The translations under genes and the position numbers were made by a program. DNA of 64,000 nucleotides from Cupriavidus metallidurans CH34 (GTDB lineage: Bacteria; Pseudomonadota; Gammaproteobacteria; Burkholderiales; Burkholderiaceae): assembly GCF_000196015.1 (NCBI RefSeq), contig NC_007974.2, positions 310,001-374,000 of the forward strand. Direction: 5' to 3'. Positions 8,178 to 16,743 of this stretch are shown here, one piece after another. The notes under the pieces were generated by a model. The model had not been told where the DNA came from. It saw only the letters and a list, made by a program, of their open reading frames with translations, and did not search any database. Positions within the stretch are counted from its first letter, which is position 1; each line of letters starts with the position of its first letter.

Positions 8178-9425
8178 ATGCATGACGCCCCCCAAGTATT
8201 GCCCCGTGCCGCCGGCTGGATTTACGTCAGCGTGATCCTCGGCGCGGCCCTCGGGATGCTGGCCGGATACGCCCCTTTGTTCAACGCCACGGCTGGCGTC
8301 TTCGTCAGGCCGCTGGCCGCTGAGTTCGGTTGGGGACGCTCGCAGGCGTCCCTGTCGTATGCGGCGTCGATGTTCGGGCTGGCCGTTGTCAGTCCCATCG
8401 TTGGCGCAATGATGGACCGTTTCGGTATTCGTCGGGTGATCGTGTGTTCGGCGATCGTCTTTGGCCTGGCCACTGCCGCGATGTCACTGCAAAACGGCAG
8501 CATGTTGATGTGGGTGGCGCTTTCGGTTGTTGTCGGCGTGTCCGGCGCGGCGACCTCGGTGCTGGGCTACCTTGCAGTGCTGCCCCAGTGGTTCGATCGT
8601 CGTCTGGGCCTCGCGCTGGGCATTGCGATGTGCGGCCTCGGGGCTGGCACCGTCATCCTGCCGATCACGGCGCAGTTTCTGGTCACGACATTTGGCTGGC
8701 GTATGGCCTACGTAGGTCTGGGCGTTGGCTCGGTCGTGCTTTCGTTGGTGGCCTGCGGGCTGTTGCGGGAGCGGTTCTCCGGCAGCCGTGGGGCAAAGCA
8801 TGTGCCGCAAGGTGTAGCGCTGGCAGCGGCGATGCGTAGCTACCGGCTCTGGGCGATCTGGCTGGTGTTCGTATTGAGTTCTGCGGCCACCTTGTCGCTA
8901 GGGCCGCATCTCCCATCGCTGTTCGCGGATCGCGGTTTCGATGCGGCCATGGCAGCGCGGAGTGCCTCGATGGTCGGCGTTGGGCTTCTCGTCGGGCGTC
9001 TGCTCACCGGGCTACTGATCGACAAAATCCATGCGCCACTGGTGGCAAGCGTCTTCTTCATCGGGGGCGCGGTCGGGGTATTCCTGCTGCGTGGGACTCA
9101 CGACTACGCCGCGTTGCTGGTGGCGACCACGCTCATTGGCCTGACTATCGGGGCGGAGGGCGACCTGATTTCCTACCTGGTCCGGTCATACTTCGGTCTG
9201 ACCTCGTTTGGCTCGCTGTTTGGCATTGCCTTTTCTGGCTACGGCTTGGGTGCAGTCATCGGTCCGATCGGGCTGGGCGCCTGGTTCGATCGGCATGGCA
9301 GCTACGATGTGCCGTTGCTGGTCCTGCCCTGGATGCTGCTGGCAGCCGCCGCGCTGGTTCTGTCTCTCGGACGCTACAGAGCCGGCGCGGAAGGGAAGGA
9401 CGCAACGGCGGTGGCGTCTGCCTAG
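8178..9425 (+). CDS. MFS transporter (monocarboxylate/oxalate-formate type)
   Basis: A 415-residue membrane protein with about twelve hydrophobic helices. The loop motif DRFGIRRV follows helix 2, and there is a cytoplasmic centre around residue 200. The family moves mono- or dicarboxylates by proton symport or exchange. It lies 65 bases after the maleate isomerase and just before the TetR gene, so import of the aromatic acid is the obvious guess. A GGAGACC site lies just before the ATG at 8178. Confidence 0.8.
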   Translation: MHDAPQVLPRAAGWIYVSVILGAALGMLAGYAPLFNATAGVFVRPLAAEFGWGRSQASLSYAASMFGLAVVSPIVGAMMDRFGIRRVIVCSAIVFGLATAAMSLQNGSMLMWVALSVVVGVSGAATSVLGYLAVLPQWFDRRLGLALGIAMCGLGAGTVILPITAQFLVTTFGWRMAYVGLGVGSVVLSLVACGLLRERFSGSRGAKHVPQGVALAAAMRSYRLWAIWLVFVLSSAATLSLGPHLPSLFADRGFDAAMAARSASMVGVGLLVGRLLTGLLIDKIHAPLVASVFFIGGAVGVFLLRGTHDYAALLVATTLIGLTIGAEGDLISYLVRSYFGLTSFGSLFGIAFSGYGLGAVIGPIGLGAWFDRHGSYDVPLLVLPWMLLAAAALVLSLGRYRAGAEGKDATAVASA

Positions 9426-9510
9426 GTGGACGCGAAGGATGGCGTGTGGGGCGATCGGGGATAGAATTGGCATACCACCAATTTCCAGTCGGTCTGATCG
9501 TCCAACGCCC

Positions 9511-10317
9511 ATGCCTGCCGCCCGTAAGTCGCCCGCTGCCAAGGTTGCCGCACAGCCCTCGCCCAATCCGGTGCCGCGCCGACGCGGCCGACCACCGAAA
9601 ACGGAGTCCCCGATCGGCGCCGAGCCCATGCTCAGCCGCACGACGATCCTGCAGCATGCGATCAAGCTGACAAAGACCTTGCCGCTGGACCAGATCTCGA
9701 TGGTCCAGCTTGCCAAGGACTTTGGCGTGGCGCCGGGGCTGATCCACTATTACCTTGGTGGTCGCGATCAACTGGTGTCAGGTGTACTGAACGATTACTA
9801 TCGCCAGCGCACCCTGCGGATCCCGCCACTGACGGGCGACTGGCGCGCGGACGTGGAGCGCATCGCTCGGCTCAGCTTCCAGGTGGCGGTGGAAAATCCC
9901 GGCGTCAGCAACTATGTGGCGTCGCATAACCGGTACCGGCTGTTTCAGGATGTGCAGCCGGGCGAAACCGACTATGGCCTGGAGTTCTTCAACCGGATGA
10001 CTTCGGCGATCATGCAGGGCGGTTTTTCCGCTGAGCAAGTCGCCTTGGGTTATCACTTGCTGGCGCAGTACCTCGTCGCGGCAAGCATGGCGGAAGCCTC
10101 GCGCCAACTGCCCGCCTATCACCAGGCATTTATTCAGAACAAGCTGGATTCGGTATCGGCCGAGCAGTATCCCGGTGCACGCTTTGTCAGCCGATCGTTC
10201 TCACAACTGTCCTCCGATACCGCCTTTGAAGAAGGACTTCGCATTACGCTCGATGGCATCGCTGCCTGGCAGCGCGACGTAAAACCTGCGAAGAAAAGAA
10301 GCGCGCGTTCCGCGTAA
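9511..10317 (+). CDS. TetR-family regulator of the aryl-acid locus
   Basis: The ATG at 9511 gives 268 residues; longer in-frame starts lie within the transporter gene. A basic, Pro-rich tail of about 35 residues (with PRRRGRPPK) precedes the helix-turn-helix at roughly 40-95, whose recognition helix lies around VAPGLIHYYLGGRDQL. The ligand domain follows. It sits between the two groups of genes whose upstream regions share the TTATTTGA-N7-TCAAATAA palindrome, so it is the natural candidate for binding that operator. Release by a pathway acid or CoA ester is a guess. Confidence 0.85.
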   Translation: MPAARKSPAAKVAAQPSPNPVPRRRGRPPKTESPIGAEPMLSRTTILQHAIKLTKTLPLDQISMVQLAKDFGVAPGLIHYYLGGRDQLVSGVLNDYYRQRTLRIPPLTGDWRADVERIARLSFQVAVENPGVSNYVASHNRYRLFQDVQPGETDYGLEFFNRMTSAIMQGGFSAEQVALGYHLLAQYLVAASMAEASRQLPAYHQAFIQNKLDSVSAEQYPGARFVSRSFSQLSSDTAFEEGLRITLDGIAAWQRDVKPAKKRSARSA

Positions 10318-10371
10318 CCGGTAGCGCGGGGACCATCATTGTCTCGATGTTTCCTCGCTAGTGGTATCTAC

Positions 10372-10427
10372 TTATTTGAGATGCAGTCAATAAAACTACA
10401 ATCCTTATTTGACGGTATATCAAATAA
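10372..10427. promoter_or_regulatory. Two operator copies upstream of the Bug gene
   Basis: 10405-10427 is a perfect TTATTTGA-N7-TCAAATAA palindrome. 10372-10394 is an imperfect copy (TTATTTGA-N7-TCAATAAA) exactly 33 bases upstream, about three helical turns, which suits cooperative binding. A possible -10 box, TACAAT, lies between them at 10397-10402. The same palindrome is at 1773-1795. The TetR gene ends at 10317. Confidence 0.72.
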
Positions 10428-10472
10428 GTGCCGCGACGATGATGTCGCCGGTACGCCAGACGTGGAGACAAC

Positions 10473-11429
10473 ATGAAACGCCCCTTCCTCGCGCTGACGC
10501 TGCTCGCCTTGGCCCTGCCGGCCGTTGCCAGCACGTATCCAGACAAGATGGTCCGGATCCTCGTGCCATCGATTGCGGGCAGCGCGCCGGATATCATCGC
10601 CCGGCAGGTTGCCGAACGCCTGACCAGCGCCTGGAAGCAGCAGGTGATCGTGGAGAACAAGCCTGGCGGTAACGGCATCGTCGCGATGAGCGCGCTCAAG
10701 CAGGCGCCGGCCGACGGGTACACGCTTGTGCTGTTTCACGCAGCGGCGGCTGTCACGACGCCCGTCATGTACAAGGAAGCAAAATTCGATATCCAGCGCG
10801 ACACTGAAGTGGCTGCGACGCTGGCGTACACGCCGATGATGTTCGTGGCCGGTCCCGCGACACCCTACAAGAGTCTTGGCGATGTCATCAAGGATGCCAA
10901 GGCACGTCCTGACGACGTAGTAATCGGGAGTCCGACCCGTGGCTCCGTTCCCCATCTCACGGCGGAGATGATGGGGCAGTTGCAAAAGACAAAGTTTCGG
11001 CAGGTGAGTTTCAGCGGCACGACTCAAGCCATCCAGGCCGTGGTGAAGGGCGACATCCCGGTCTATGTCGATGGCATCGCGCCGCTCGTGCCCCTGGTGC
11101 GTGGCGGTCGCCTGAAGGCGCTTGCCGTGACTTCGGATGTGAACCTGCCGGGCATGGAGGGTATTCCGCTGGCCAAGGACATCGCGCCTGGTCTTGTCGC
11201 CAAGGGCTGGTTCACGATCTTCGCGCCCAAGGGGACGCCAGTGCCAGTGCTGGATCGCGTCAACGCCGCCGTCAACCAGTCGTTGACGCAGCAGCCGTTT
11301 GTCGATCGGCTCAAGGATCTGGGCACGTATCCAATGCCGATGTCGCGGCCAGAAGGCGCAAGATTTATCGAGGCCGAGAAGCTCCGTTGGGAGAAGGTGA
11401 TTTCGGACGCCGGCGTGAAGCCGGAATGA
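10473..11429 (+). CDS. Bug/TctC-type periplasmic substrate-binding protein
   Basis: A 318-residue protein with a cleavable signal peptide (about 20 residues, ending AVAS) followed by TYPDKMVRILVP, the standard Bug N-terminus. PADGYTLVL lies near residue 83. Bug proteins bind carboxylates, amino acids or aromatic acids in the periplasm, sometimes serving tripartite tricarboxylate transporters and sometimes only sensing. A GTGGAGACAAC site precedes the ATG. The operator pair in front puts it under the same control as the catabolic operon at 1838, so it probably binds the pathway substrate. No TctA/TctB gene is nearby. Confidence 0.88.
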   Translation: MKRPFLALTLLALALPAVASTYPDKMVRILVPSIAGSAPDIIARQVAERLTSAWKQQVIVENKPGGNGIVAMSALKQAPADGYTLVLFHAAAAVTTPVMYKEAKFDIQRDTEVAATLAYTPMMFVAGPATPYKSLGDVIKDAKARPDDVVIGSPTRGSVPHLTAEMMGQLQKTKFRQVSFSGTTQAIQAVVKGDIPVYVDGIAPLVPLVRGGRLKALAVTSDVNLPGMEGIPLAKDIAPGLVAKGWFTIFAPKGTPVPVLDRVNAAVNQSLTQQPFVDRLKDLGTYPMPMSRPEGARFIEAEKLRWEKVISDAGVKPE

Positions 11430-11464
11430 TGCCGATCCAGTGCTGACCTTCCCTTGGAGAACAC

Positions 11465-12646
11465 ATGCGTGATCTTTTTTCCCGGGCAGGGGCCGGCCCG
11501 GTCAATGGCTTCCGCCTGCTTTGTGCGGGGGCATGCGCGGCGCTCGCCGTCCTGGCTTCAACTTCTCATGCCGATTCGATCGGACAGCCGCACAGTACCT
11601 CGGCGGAGCAGTCCGGCGCCAACCTCGTACTGCTGGGAACGGCCGGCGGCCGGACTTCCTGGCGAGGTTCGCAGTCTGCGGGAATCGCCTCCGCGGTAGT
11701 GGTCAATGGTCAGGTCTACCTTGTCGATTTCGGCGCGGGCTGGCTGCGACGCTACTTCCAGGCGGGCTTGGGCGCGCCGCCACCAGGACAGGGCCTCGAA
11801 ACACTACGAGCGGCATTTATCACGCACTTGCACGCAGACCACATCGTGGACTATCCGTCGCTCGTCCTGTTTGGCGCGTCGGACGGCTTGGCCGAGCGGC
11901 GTCAGAAACTCAAGGTGATCGGGCCCGGCTCACGCGGAAAACTCCCGCCCGCGAGCGGCGGCAACGACGGGGTGGCGGACGTCGTGGCGCCCGAGCAGCC
12001 GATGCCTGGCACCGTTGCCATGACCGAAGCGCTGTACCGTGCGTTCGCCGCGGACATCAACGACAACATTCTGGATAGCCGCAAGCCGAATCCCCATAGC
12101 CGCGTCGACGTGATGGATATCACGCTGCCTGCAGGCCTTGACGTTGATCCCGATCGCGATCCCGCGCCGCCGATGGCTCCGTTCGAGATCTACCGTGACG
12201 AGAACGTCAGGGTGACGGCAACACTGGTGAACCATGCCCCGGTCTATCCGGCATTCGCGTTTCGGTTCGACACCTCGACTGGGTCTGTTGTCTTCTCAGG
12301 CGATACCAGCCCGGACCGGAATCTGATTCGGTTGGCGCAAGGTGCCGATGTGCTGGTGCATGAGGTGATCGACACCGCCTGGGTGGATTCCCTGTTCCCG
12401 AAGCCCCGGAGCGCGGCACAGGAAGCCAAGGCGCACCATCTTGTTCATGCGCATACCGCCGCATCGGATGTCGGAGCCGTCGCCGAAGCGGCTCACGTCA
12501 AGACCCTCGTCCTGTCGCATCTGGCCCCCGCCGACAGTGATCCCCACCGATGGGCAGCAGCCAGCCAAGGCTTTTCGGGGAAGGTGATCGTTGGTCGCGA
12601 TCTCCTGTGGATTCCTCTTGTTCCCGCTGCGCCGGAATCGAAATAG
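11465..12646 (+). CDS. Exported metallo-beta-lactamase-fold hydrolase
   Basis: A 393-residue protein with an N-terminal export signal (hydrophobic stretch about residues 18-33, cleavage near SHA-DS). The MBL zinc motif HLHADH is near residue 120, with further ligand candidates at VNHAP, the GDTSPD aspartate and LSHLAP. This layout is that of the RNase Z/arylsulfatase-like branch. It lies 35 bases downstream of the Bug gene, so the two are probably co-transcribed. A periplasmic lactonase, esterase or sulfatase that frees the substrate before uptake is plausible; the substrate is unknown. Confidence 0.78.
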   Translation: MRDLFSRAGAGPVNGFRLLCAGACAALAVLASTSHADSIGQPHSTSAEQSGANLVLLGTAGGRTSWRGSQSAGIASAVVVNGQVYLVDFGAGWLRRYFQAGLGAPPPGQGLETLRAAFITHLHADHIVDYPSLVLFGASDGLAERRQKLKVIGPGSRGKLPPASGGNDGVADVVAPEQPMPGTVAMTEALYRAFAADINDNILDSRKPNPHSRVDVMDITLPAGLDVDPDRDPAPPMAPFEIYRDENVRVTATLVNHAPVYPAFAFRFDTSTGSVVFSGDTSPDRNLIRLAQGADVLVHEVIDTAWVDSLFPKPRSAAQEAKAHHLVHAHTAASDVGAVAEAAHVKTLVLSHLAPADSDPHRWAAASQGFSGKVIVGRDLLWIPLVPAAPESK

Positions 12647-12786
12647 CGCACGGGTAGCACCCCCTAGCTTTCCAGATTTTTTCCTATGGCATATGCGCGC
12701 CCTCGGCGTGCGGCCTGCGCTCGTCCCGACGACGAGGCTGAAGATGCCTGCAAGCCAGATGTATCACGACAACAAAGGAGATAGTG

Positions 12787-13962
12787 GTGAAATTGAATCG
12801 TTTTGCAGCAGTTGCCCTGGCCGCGTGCTCGGGTTCCGCATTGGCCCAGTCGAGCGTTACGCTCTACGGGGTGGTCGATGCAAACATCGAGTATGTGAAC
12901 CACGTGGGCGCGGTGCCTACAGCGGCGAATGGCTTTAATCCAGGGCCGGGGCATGACGTCGTTCGCATGAATTCGGGCGGCTTGTCCGGTTCCCGTTGGG
13001 GTATCCGCGGCGTTGAGGACCTCGGCGCAGGGACGCAAGCTGTCTTCGTGCTCGAAAATGGATTCAGCGGCGACACCGGCACGATGCAACAGTCGAGCCG
13101 ACTGTTCGGTCGGCAGGCGTTTGTGGGGATAAAGAACGCGACCTATGGCCAGATCAGTCTGGGGCGCCAATACACCTCGTTGTTCGACAGCATCGTCAAC
13201 TTTGTACCGGCATACTTTGCTACGCAGTACGAGCCGATCACGCTCTTTGCCGGTGCGAACTTCCGTGAAGACAACACGATCAAGTACACCTTGAATGCGG
13301 GCCAGTTCACCGGCGTTGCGCATTATTCATTTGGCACTGGTCTGGCTTTGCCGCAGACCGTGCAGTCAGGCCTGGCGATCGGTGGCAATGGCGAAGTGCC
13401 GGGTCAGGCGCGAAGGGACAGTGCTTATGGCGCGTCTCTGTCCTACGCCGGCGGTTCGCTGTGGGCAGCCATCGCGTACGACCAGTTCAATCCCACCATT
13501 GGCACGACAACCAGCGCGAGCAGCGGCAGTTTCAAGAAGGCAACGGCGGCGCTGAGCTACAGCCTGCCTTGGGGGCGCATCATGGGTGGCTATCGTTGGG
13601 GGCAAAACAAGACACCGGCGGGCGCGACAATCGGGCGAGATGACTTCTTCTGGGTTGGTGGCATATATCAGGTAGGGCCGGCGCTCAGTCTCACGCTCGA
13701 GTACGACTATGACAAGGTCCGGAATGTATTCGGTAACACGAGCGTCGCCAATCCTTGGCAGGTGAACCTGATTGCCGATTACAGCCTCTCGAAGCGCACG
13801 GATGTGTACCTGTCGGCAGCCTACGCAAAAAATGCAGGGTTGATGCTTGACTCTGCGCTGATTGCCTATGCGAATAGCCTCTCGCTCGGTAACAGCTATG
13901 TGCTTGGCAACGGCAACTCGTCGATGCTGGGTGTGTCGGTTGGCGTTCGTCACAAATTCTGA
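12787..13962 (+). CDS. Outer-membrane porin (Burkholderiales OmpC-like)
   Basis: A 391-residue trimeric-porin-type beta-barrel. It has a signal peptide ending SALA, the mature start QSSVTLYGVVD, the internal GSRWGIRGVEDLG block and a C-terminal aromatic residue (RHKF) as needed for barrel assembly. The second of two adjacent GTG codons (12787) is chosen because AAAGGAG ends six bases before it. It lies 140 bases after the metallohydrolase, so co-transcription is possible but not shown. It probably admits small anionic substrates. Confidence 0.9.
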   Translation: MKLNRFAAVALAACSGSALAQSSVTLYGVVDANIEYVNHVGAVPTAANGFNPGPGHDVVRMNSGGLSGSRWGIRGVEDLGAGTQAVFVLENGFSGDTGTMQQSSRLFGRQAFVGIKNATYGQISLGRQYTSLFDSIVNFVPAYFATQYEPITLFAGANFREDNTIKYTLNAGQFTGVAHYSFGTGLALPQTVQSGLAIGGNGEVPGQARRDSAYGASLSYAGGSLWAAIAYDQFNPTIGTTTSASSGSFKKATAALSYSLPWGRIMGGYRWGQNKTPAGATIGRDDFFWVGGIYQVGPALSLTLEYDYDKVRNVFGNTSVANPWQVNLIADYSLSKRTDVYLSAAYAKNAGLMLDSALIAYANSLSLGNSYVLGNGNSSMLGVSVGVRHKF

Positions 13963-14334
13963 CGCACTGGAACACATACCGTCCGGTCCCGTGCTGCCGA
14001 TTGTTGGCAGGCGCAATCGGACGGAATTGCAGCGGCATCCCAGCGTCGTCAGTCGGCCAGAGTGCTCGACGCTGCGTCCTTCCGACGGCCGCTGGATTGC
14101 GTATGGCTACACTCCGCGGCAAACACTTGACTGCTTCTCACTATTTGGCTGTTCGCGCTTGCGCTCCTCAGCGCTGGCTGTTGCCGGGAGCTGTCGGCCG
14201 TGCGGCGCGTCTGGAGCTCGGTCATCGAGGTTCGAAATGGAGTGCTATGGTAAGGTCGCTACGATGAGTTCCTGGACGTAAAAATGTGGTGCATAGGCGA
14301 GCACTTTTGTGCTGGTCGAAGAGAGTGAGGCAGT
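13963..14334. other. 372-base gene-free stretch after the porin
   Basis: Apart from the nested hairpin near its start, nothing recognisable is present: no tRNA, no convincing ORF, no clear promoter. A short AGCAC-TTTT-GTGCT hairpin lies near 14300, just upstream of the next gene. Confidence 0.4.
13979..14024 (+). terminator. Nested hairpin, possible porin terminator
   Basis: CCGTCCG (13979-13985) pairs with CGGACGG (14018-14024). Inside it CTGCC (13994-13998) pairs with GGCAG (14006-14010). It begins 17 bases after the porin stop codon. No T-run follows, so intrinsic termination is uncertain. Confidence 0.35.
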
Positions 14335-14766
14335 GTGAGTGATGCCAAACAGGACGCGCAGCGCGCGCTGCGGGCCGACAGAGTTTCAATCAGCAGGGCT
14401 TTGCGCCTGAGCGTGCCGCCAGAGGCCAGGCCGGCCCCGGTCAACATGAAGGACTGGATTCGGCAACGGAAAGAGCAATTGCAAGCTGCCCGTGCCGCAG
14501 CTAAGCAAAGGCGTGATCTGCTAAAAGCCGAAATCCTGTCGGCGGCGCAAGACGTTGCCCGAGAGGAACGTATTGCTGCGCGGCAGGAGACAGTGCGCCG
14601 GCAAGCGGAAGCCAGGACCGCGCGAGCCTACGCGCGGGAGGACGCACGCGCGATTGTCGAATTCGAGCGTGGCCAACCAACCCGCCCGGAGTCAAAGCCA
14701 AAGACGCTTGCACAGGAGAAGCACAAGCTGGTCTCTTACGCGGATCTGCTGCGAATGCGTGAGTGA
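14335..14766 (+). CDS. Hypothetical coiled-coil protein
   Basis: A 143-residue protein from a GTG start, rich in Ala, Arg, Glu and Gln. Residues ~45-115 are a continuous charged helix (RQRKEQLQAARAAAKQRR onward) predicted to form a coiled coil. It has no Cys, no signal and no membrane segment. I do not recognise the family. No strong ribosome-binding site is visible, so the start is uncertain. Codon use fits a real gene and no better frame overlaps it. It may be coupled to the small ORF at 14759. Confidence 0.55.
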   Translation: MSDAKQDAQRALRADRVSISRALRLSVPPEARPAPVNMKDWIRQRKEQLQAARAAAKQRRDLLKAEILSAAQDVAREERIAARQETVRRQAEARTARAYAREDARAIVEFERGQPTRPESKPKTLAQEKHKLVSYADLLRMRE

Positions 14767-15046
14767 TGTGGCAGGGGTTCGACAGGGCGGCCCGGCGACC
14801 GATTTATGGAAGGCGACGTCGGTCTGGTGGGCGGGCAGGTTTTGGTACCTGGTCGACACGAAAGCGTTCCAGAGACTGTCCAACATTGAAGGCTGCGTTG
14901 CAGCGATTCTGGCACTGGCCGGAGTCTGGCGATGGAGTCGAGCCATGGAGCCGCCCAATTGGGCGGCTTTTTTGTTCGCCGGCGCCGCATCAGGCGAGCC
15001 AGGCAGGGGGCGATACCACCGGAATTTTCGGTACCAATATGATTGA
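14759..15046 (+). CDS. Possible small membrane protein, weakly supported
   Basis: A GTG at 14759 overlaps the stop of the preceding gene and opens a 95-codon frame. The peptide has an aromatic stretch (SVWWAGRFWYLVD) and one hydrophobic segment (CVAAILALAGVW). Against it, an intrinsic terminator (14950-14973) lies inside the frame, and the last 25 codons run into the next operon's palindrome. It could be a real gene with the terminator in its 3' end, or an accidental frame. Confidence 0.25.
   Translation: MSDVAGVRQGGPATDLWKATSVWWAGRFWYLVDTKAFQRLSNIEGCVAAILALAGVWRWSRAMEPPNWAAFLFAGAASGEPGRGRYHRNFRYQYD
14950..14973 (+). terminator. Intrinsic terminator
   Basis: GCCGCCCAA and TTGGGCGGC form a perfect 9-bp inverted repeat followed directly by six T. 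It separates the small genes at 14335-14766 from the acyl ligase operon at 15107. Confidence 0.8.
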
Positions 15047-15059
15047 CATGGTACCGAAA
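15026..15059. promoter_or_regulatory. TTTCGGTACC-N14-GGTACCGAAA palindrome with promoter
   Basis: Perfect 10-bp arms lie at 15026-15035 and 15050-15059. TTGACA (15043-15048) lies between the arms. A weak -10 (TTACAT at 15066 or TACATT at 15067) follows with a 17-18-base spacer. The right arm would lie inside the promoter spacer, a repressor-like geometry. The regulator is unknown; the sequence differs from the TTATTTGA palindrome. Confidence 0.65.
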
Positions 15060-15106
15060 TGGGACTTACATTGCCTTCAGACCTAAAACAAGGCAATGGA
15101 GACAGA

Positions 15107-16678
15107 ATGGCCCCCCAGGCATCCGCCCGATACGGCTGCGCCACAATCGCGCAGCTCTACACCTCTGCTTTTCGTGCTTGTCCCCAGGCTCTGGCGCTGG
15201 TCGAGGACGGTGTGACACTCACCTATGAGGCGTTGGCCCGGCGCTCGTACCGCATGGCCAGGTTGTTCCATGCACGCGGCCTTCAACGTCAGGATGTCGT
15301 GGCCTTTCTGGTGGGCAATCGAGTCGAGGCAGTCGTGGCGATCATCGCGGCGCAGCTTGCAGGACTCAAGGCGGTTTCATTGCATCCGATGGCGTCGGAA
15401 GAGGACCACGCATTCGTGCTCGCCGACGCCGGTGTGAAAGCGCTGGTAGTCGACGATGCGCGTTTCGCAGCGCGCGCGCAGGTCCTGCTGGCGCGTGTCG
15501 CAAACGTGCTGATGATGCCGCTGGACGACGGCGTGCTAGGTGCGGGTCTCGCCAGTCAGGCGGCGGCCATGGACGACGCGGAACTGGAACCGGGCGACGA
15601 CGCCGCTGAAATCAGCAAGATCTCATACACCGGCGGTACCACGGGTCGCTCCAAGGGCATCCTCCACACGCACCGCACGGTGGTGACGATGCTGCAGGCC
15701 ATGCTGGCGACGTATGAATGGCCGCAGCAGATCCGCTATCTGGTGACCACGCCGATTTCACATGCTTCGGGCAGCCTGATCCTGCCGACGCTTTTGCGCG
15801 GCGGTACCGTGTACTTGTGCGACAAGTTCAGCCCTTCTGACTTTGTGTCGCGGGTAGCCGAGCAGCGCATCAATCTGACCTTCCTGGTGCCAACGCAGAT
15901 CTACGCATTGCTGGATCACGCTGGCCTTGCGGAGGCGGACTTGTCCAGTCTGGAGCTGGTGCTGTATGGCGCCTCGCCGATTGCGCCGTCTCGCCTGCAG
16001 GAAGCACTGAACAGGATTGGCCCGGTATTCGGCCAGGTCTACGGTCAGGCCGAGGCGCCGATGACCATCAGCTATCTGTCCAGACGCGACCATGACTTGT
16101 CTCGCTCGCACCTGCTGAGCTCGTGCGGCAAGGTCATGGTCGGCAATCAGGTCAAGTTGTTAGACAGTGCGAGGCGCGAAGTGCCAGTCGGCGAAGTCGG
16201 CGAGTTGTGCGTGCGCGGTCCGCTGGTGATGGACGGGTATCTCAACCGGCCCGAAGAGAACGAGAAAGTATTCGCTGGCGACTGGCTGCATACCGGCGAC
16301 ATGGCGCGCCGCGATGCGGCGGGCTATCTCTACATCGTCGATCGCGCCAAGGACATGATCATCACGGGCGGGTTCAACGTTTATCCGAGCGAAGTTGAAC
16401 ATTGCCTGGCACAACACCCGGCCATCGCCATGTCCGCGGTGTTCGGTGTGCCCGACGAGAAGTGGGGCGAATCCGTCACGGCCATTGTGGTGCCGAAGCC
16501 AGGACAGACACCAGATGCGAACGAGCTTATCGAGTTCGTCAAGAGCAGGAAAGGCGTGGTCAATGCGCCCAAGACGGTGATCTTCGCGGAGCAGTTGCCG
16601 ATGACGGCGCTTGGCAAGATCGACCGAAAGGCCATCCGAGGCAGCTACTGGAACGGCAAAGACCGACAAGTAGCCTGA
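15107..16678 (+). CDS. Acyl-CoA synthetase (AMP-forming)
   Basis: A 523-residue ANL enzyme. The start at 15107 follows ATGGAGACAGA; the upstream in-frame ATG at 15059 falls inside the promoter palindrome and is rejected. The P-loop YTGGTTGRSKG is at 174-184. The A8 block HTGDMARRDAAGYLYIVDRAKD and the Lys motif TALGKIDRK near the end are intact. It should form a CoA thioester from a carboxylic acid. The following Bug gene, 65 bases away, points to uptake and activation of an exogenous acid. Substrate class (aryl, cyclic or medium-chain) cannot be decided. Confidence 0.85.
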   Translation: MAPQASARYGCATIAQLYTSAFRACPQALALVEDGVTLTYEALARRSYRMARLFHARGLQRQDVVAFLVGNRVEAVVAIIAAQLAGLKAVSLHPMASEEDHAFVLADAGVKALVVDDARFAARAQVLLARVANVLMMPLDDGVLGAGLASQAAAMDDAELEPGDDAAEISKISYTGGTTGRSKGILHTHRTVVTMLQAMLATYEWPQQIRYLVTTPISHASGSLILPTLLRGGTVYLCDKFSPSDFVSRVAEQRINLTFLVPTQIYALLDHAGLAEADLSSLELVLYGASPIAPSRLQEALNRIGPVFGQVYGQAEAPMTISYLSRRDHDLSRSHLLSSCGKVMVGNQVKLLDSARREVPVGEVGELCVRGPLVMDGYLNRPEENEKVFAGDWLHTGDMARRDAAGYLYIVDRAKDMIITGGFNVYPSEVEHCLAQHPAIAMSAVFGVPDEKWGESVTAIVVPKPGQTPDANELIEFVKSRKGVVNAPKTVIFAEQLPMTALGKIDRKAIRGSYWNGKDRQVA

Positions 16679-16743
16679 AGTCGCAGCGACACCGGCCATG
16701 AAGGTGTCGCGCAAAGCCATCCAAAAAATAGAAGGAGACAATC

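Noticed and set aside
14001..14267. An 88-codon ORF after the porin
   Set aside because: No ribosome-binding site, Arg/Ala-rich shadow-like composition and no domain.
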